Positions 61,986-64,000 of a stretch of DNA of 64,000 nucleotides are shown here, in pieces. The notes beneath the pieces were generated by a model. That model searched no databases and was not told the origin of the DNA. It worked only from the letters and a program-made list of their open reading frames with translations. The number at the start of each line of letters is the position of its first letter. Positions within the stretch are counted from its first letter, which is position 1. The stretch is from positions 1,426,001 to 1,490,000 of the forward strand of contig NZ_JBEUWX010000002.1 in NCBI RefSeq assembly GCF_041770905.1. The letters are read 5' to 3'. This DNA is from Propionivibrio hellwigii. Lineage in GTDB: Bacteria > Pseudomonadota > Gammaproteobacteria > Burkholderiales > Rhodocyclaceae. A program made the translations under genes and the position numbers.

Positions 61986-62793
61986 CAGCAAACCCTTTGC
62001 GCGTCTTCTGGAACCAAACAAAACCTAACCATGCGAACATAAGCGTCAAAATCCAATAAATGGCTAGCAAGACAAAATCCGGAGAACGTCCGAAGAACAG
62101 CACCGCCCTCACTTCCTCAATGACCAGCGTCAAAGGGTTGAGAAACAGAATTTGGCGGTATGCCTCGGGTAGAGCAGTCGCTGGATAAAAAATCGGACTA
62201 AGAAACATGAACATGGAAGTCAGAACACCAATGAATTGGGCCACATCACGCAAATAGACGCCAAGAGAAGCCAGCGCCCAGGTCACGCCCATGATCATGA
62301 AAGCAAAAGGCAGCAGAATCAGCGGTAAATAAAACACTGTCAGCGGTGGGGCTCCAAAAAACAGAATGTAAGCCAATAACCAGACGCCTAAACTAATTAA
62401 GCAATGAAAAAGCGCCGATACCAGAGCAATGGCAGGCAAAATTTCCAGGGGGAAAACCACTTTTTTGACGTAATTGACATTTGCCAATACCAGAGCTGGG
62501 GCACGATTAACGCATTCGGCAAACAGGTTAAAAACAATGAGTCCGGCGAACAGCATCAGCGCAAACTGCATTTTTGATTCGTTTTCGACGCCCCAGCGAG
62601 CCTTAAATACTTCACCGAAAACAAATGTATACACCGCCAGCATGCATAGCGGAGTAAATACCGACCAGAACAGCCCCATGAACGATCCGCGGTAACGTCC
62701 CAGTACTTCCCGCCGAGCCGACGCCAAGATCAACTCTCGGTTTCGCCATAGCGAGGCGAACATCTCCACGGGATTCGTCAAAAAATCCTGCAT
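61975..62793 (-). CDS. wzm: O-antigen/polysaccharide ABC transporter permease Wzm
   Basis: A 272-residue permease of the ABC-2 type with six membrane helices. The start, PVEMFASLWRNRELILASAR, is the conserved interface helix, REVLGRYRGSFMGLFWSVFTP follows, and FYLPLILLPFAFMIMGVTWA lies in the core. With Wzt it moves undecaprenyl-linked glycan to the periplasmic face. The end overlaps wzt. Length and helix pattern are normal for Wzm/KpsM-like proteins. Confidence 0.92.
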   Translation of the reverse strand: MQDFLTNPVEMFASLWRNRELILASARREVLGRYRGSFMGLFWSVFTPLCMLAVYTFVFGEVFKARWGVENESKMQFALMLFAGLIVFNLFAECVNRAPALVLANVNYVKKVVFPLEILPAIALVSALFHCLISLGVWLLAYILFFGAPPLTVFYLPLILLPFAFMIMGVTWALASLGVYLRDVAQFIGVLTSMFMFLSPIFYPATALPEAYRQILFLNPLTLVIEEVRAVLFFGRSPDFVLLAIYWILTLMFAWLGFVWFQKTRKGFADVL

Positions 62794-62799
62794 AAAGCT

Positions 62800-62949
62800 T
62801 TAAATTCCCATCTTGGAGTACTTTCCAGCAGCCTGGGTAAATCGATAAACCTGATTTCCCATGCGTATATATTTTTGCCTTTCTGTACTGGTCATATTCT
62901 CGCCGAGCGTAAAACCAACATATCGATCGTATTTGTATTTGATTACCAT
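62800..62949 (-). CDS. Uncertain 49-residue open frame upstream of wzm
   Basis: A 49-residue frame ending six bases before wzm, containing YKYDRYVGFTLGENMTSTER and ending AAGKYSKMGI. The composition looks protein-like and free of stops, but no strong ribosome site precedes it, no family is recognised, and the frame runs on upstream into the end of the GT2 gene in another frame. It may be a small protein, the remnant of a longer gene or chance. Confidence 0.25.
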   Translation of the reverse strand: MVIKYKYDRYVGFTLGENMTSTERQKYIRMGNQVYRFTQAAGKYSKMGI

Positions 62950-63007
62950 CTTGCCAAAATCGTAACTGCTGCGTACATGGCAAATATGGCAGAAAAAAGT
63001 TTGTACC

Positions 63008-63994
63008 TTACATTTTTTTGAAAAAGAATGCCACGAACAGACCAAGACTATCCACCCATGATTGCCGATGGACGCCCGAATGCCATAGTGCAACGAGCCC
63101 TGGCAACCTGGGCAATGTCCGCGCATGGGAAAAGCCGTCCATGATTTTCCGATTTTCCGGAGTCAGCCTTTCCTGTAACCGCCGCAACGCGATCAGGTTG
63201 GCCTCGTTCCACCTTCGAAAGCGCCCATCCCAGAGTAGACGCCAGCGTTCAAACCTTGCACCAACACCCGTATTCATGCCGACGAGATTGTCGCCATGTT
63301 GCCGATAGCGCAGAGAAGGCACGGCATCATAAAGAACCTCGCCACCACACCCAGCCACCACCATGTAAGTCCACCAATCGTGGGATACGGCCGGAACATC
63401 TGCCCCTGCCTGGCAAAGCAATGCACGGGCAGCGGCGTTGAATACCATCGTGTTGCCACCGCCGATGCTTTGTACCAGTGCATTAGAAAATGCCGGCGGT
63501 TTGCTGAACAAAGCCGACATACCAATTTCCCGGTTCTCTTCGTCAACGAACAAAGTCCGCGAGCAATACAGCGCCGGCACAGCCCGCGGTAAGGAAGTGA
63601 GCCATTTGATAGCCCGCTCAAGTTTGTCATTCAGCCAAATGTCATCCTGATCGGCGTAGGCATAGAAGTCCGCCTGTACATCGTCGCGGCAAGCCAGGGA
63701 AAGGAAATTGGCAACAAACCCACGCCCCGGCCCGTGCACAACAGCAAGCCGCTCATGGCCGAGCTTTTCCCGGTAAGCGTCCAGAATGCCCAACGTGCCA
63801 TCGGTCGAACCATCGTCGGAAGCCCAGACCTTCCAGGATCCGTAAGTCTGGGAAAGGAAAGAATCGATCTGCTCAGACAAAAACCGCTCGCCCTGATACG
63901 TACACAGCAAGATGGCGACCTGCGCCGGTTTGTCCTGAAAATCAGGGTGGACAGAATCGTTACGGCCGCAAGATGCAGCCGGTACGCATAGCAT
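63008..63994 (-). CDS. Glycosyltransferase family 2, rhamnosyltransferase-like
   Basis: A GT-A glycosyltransferase of at least 328 residues; the start is near the window edge and could lie outside it. ILLCTYQGERFLSEQIDSFL near 30 and VWASDDGSTDGT near 56 bind the nucleotide-sugar, DFYAYADQDDIWLNDKLERA near 109 has the DxD region, and SHDWWTYMVVAG near 203 is the acceptor-side motif. These fit rhamnosyltransferases of surface polysaccharide clusters. It is the upstream-most gene seen in the minus-strand locus and is 214 bp from wzm. Confidence 0.88.
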   Translation of the reverse strand: MLCVPAASCGRNDSVHPDFQDKPAQVAILLCTYQGERFLSEQIDSFLSQTYGSWKVWASDDGSTDGTLGILDAYREKLGHERLAVVHGPGRGFVANFLSLACRDDVQADFYAYADQDDIWLNDKLERAIKWLTSLPRAVPALYCSRTLFVDEENREIGMSALFSKPPAFSNALVQSIGGGNTMVFNAAARALLCQAGADVPAVSHDWWTYMVVAGCGGEVLYDAVPSLRYRQHGDNLVGMNTGVGARFERWRLLWDGRFRRWNEANLIALRRLQERLTPENRKIMDGFSHARTLPRLPGLVALWHSGVHRQSWVDSLGLFVAFFFKKM

Positions 63995-64000
63995 AGGTTC

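Noticed and set aside
62612..62983. 123-codon minus-strand frame
   Set aside because: It overlaps the wzm start in another frame and has no recognisable domain.

Overview
The window is a 64-kb piece of a betaproteobacterial chromosome. The signs are the biotin ligase/type III pantothenate kinase pair, the coaE-zapD-yacG block beside a Nudix/ThiE fusion, a pilV-pilW-pilX-pilY1-pilE minor-pilin operon, GluQ, and the prmA/DUF3426/PfkB block. Order is uncertain; a Rhodocyclales- or Nitrosomonadales-like lineage is a guess. Gene starts were chosen from ribosome-binding sites, and many genes are joined by ATGA-type overlaps. No rRNA or tRNA gene and no CRISPR array was recognised.

Layout. 1-0.47 kb: a non-coding 234-bp tandem duplication built partly from a ~40-nt repeat that recurs at 16.3 and 45.1 kb. 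0.5-6.1 kb (minus strand): quinone reductase, alpha/beta hydrolase, double-ATPase ABC protein, nitroreductase, DUF4298 protein and HlyD adaptor, an exporter set with no permease gene. 6.1-11.7 kb: an AT-richer metallophore uptake locus made of an AraC regulator facing a TonB receptor, an O-methyltransferase and an MFS permease. 11.7-18.1 kb: housekeeping genes (MltA, DUF815 ATPase, Nudix/ThiE fusion, YacG, ZapD, CoaE, SPOR protein).

18.2-27.5 kb (minus strand): TrpB2, then a polyamine/membrane cluster: DUF350 protein, SPFH/virion-core-like protein, DUF4178 zinc-ribbon protein, an overlooked 47-residue membrane peptide, a membrane-embedded aminopropyltransferase, a Tat-exported lipoprotein flavin oxidase and AdoMet decarboxylase. 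The parts suggest aminopropylation and oxidation at the inner membrane linked to an envelope-stress scaffold; this is the best candidate for an under-described system.

27.5-33 kb: CoaX, BirA, a DUF4124 protein, glutamine synthetase and GluQ. 33.4-41.7 kb: minor pilins and a 1520-residue PilY1 that appears to lack both the metal-ion adhesion site and the canonical calcium loop. 42.1-52.3 kb: housekeeping genes (YchF, YecH-like, TsaD, PlsY, FolB, YbaK, PrmA, DUF3426, PfkB kinase, a doubly frameshifted PlsC, ApaH). 52.3-64 kb: an ABC-transporter-dependent surface polysaccharide locus on the minus strand with Wzm/Wzt, a GT2, two GT4s, a methyltransferase, a 1014-residue methyltransferase-methyltransferase-glycosyltransferase fusion and an acyltransferase. 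Its downstream half is strongly AT-rich and looks acquired.
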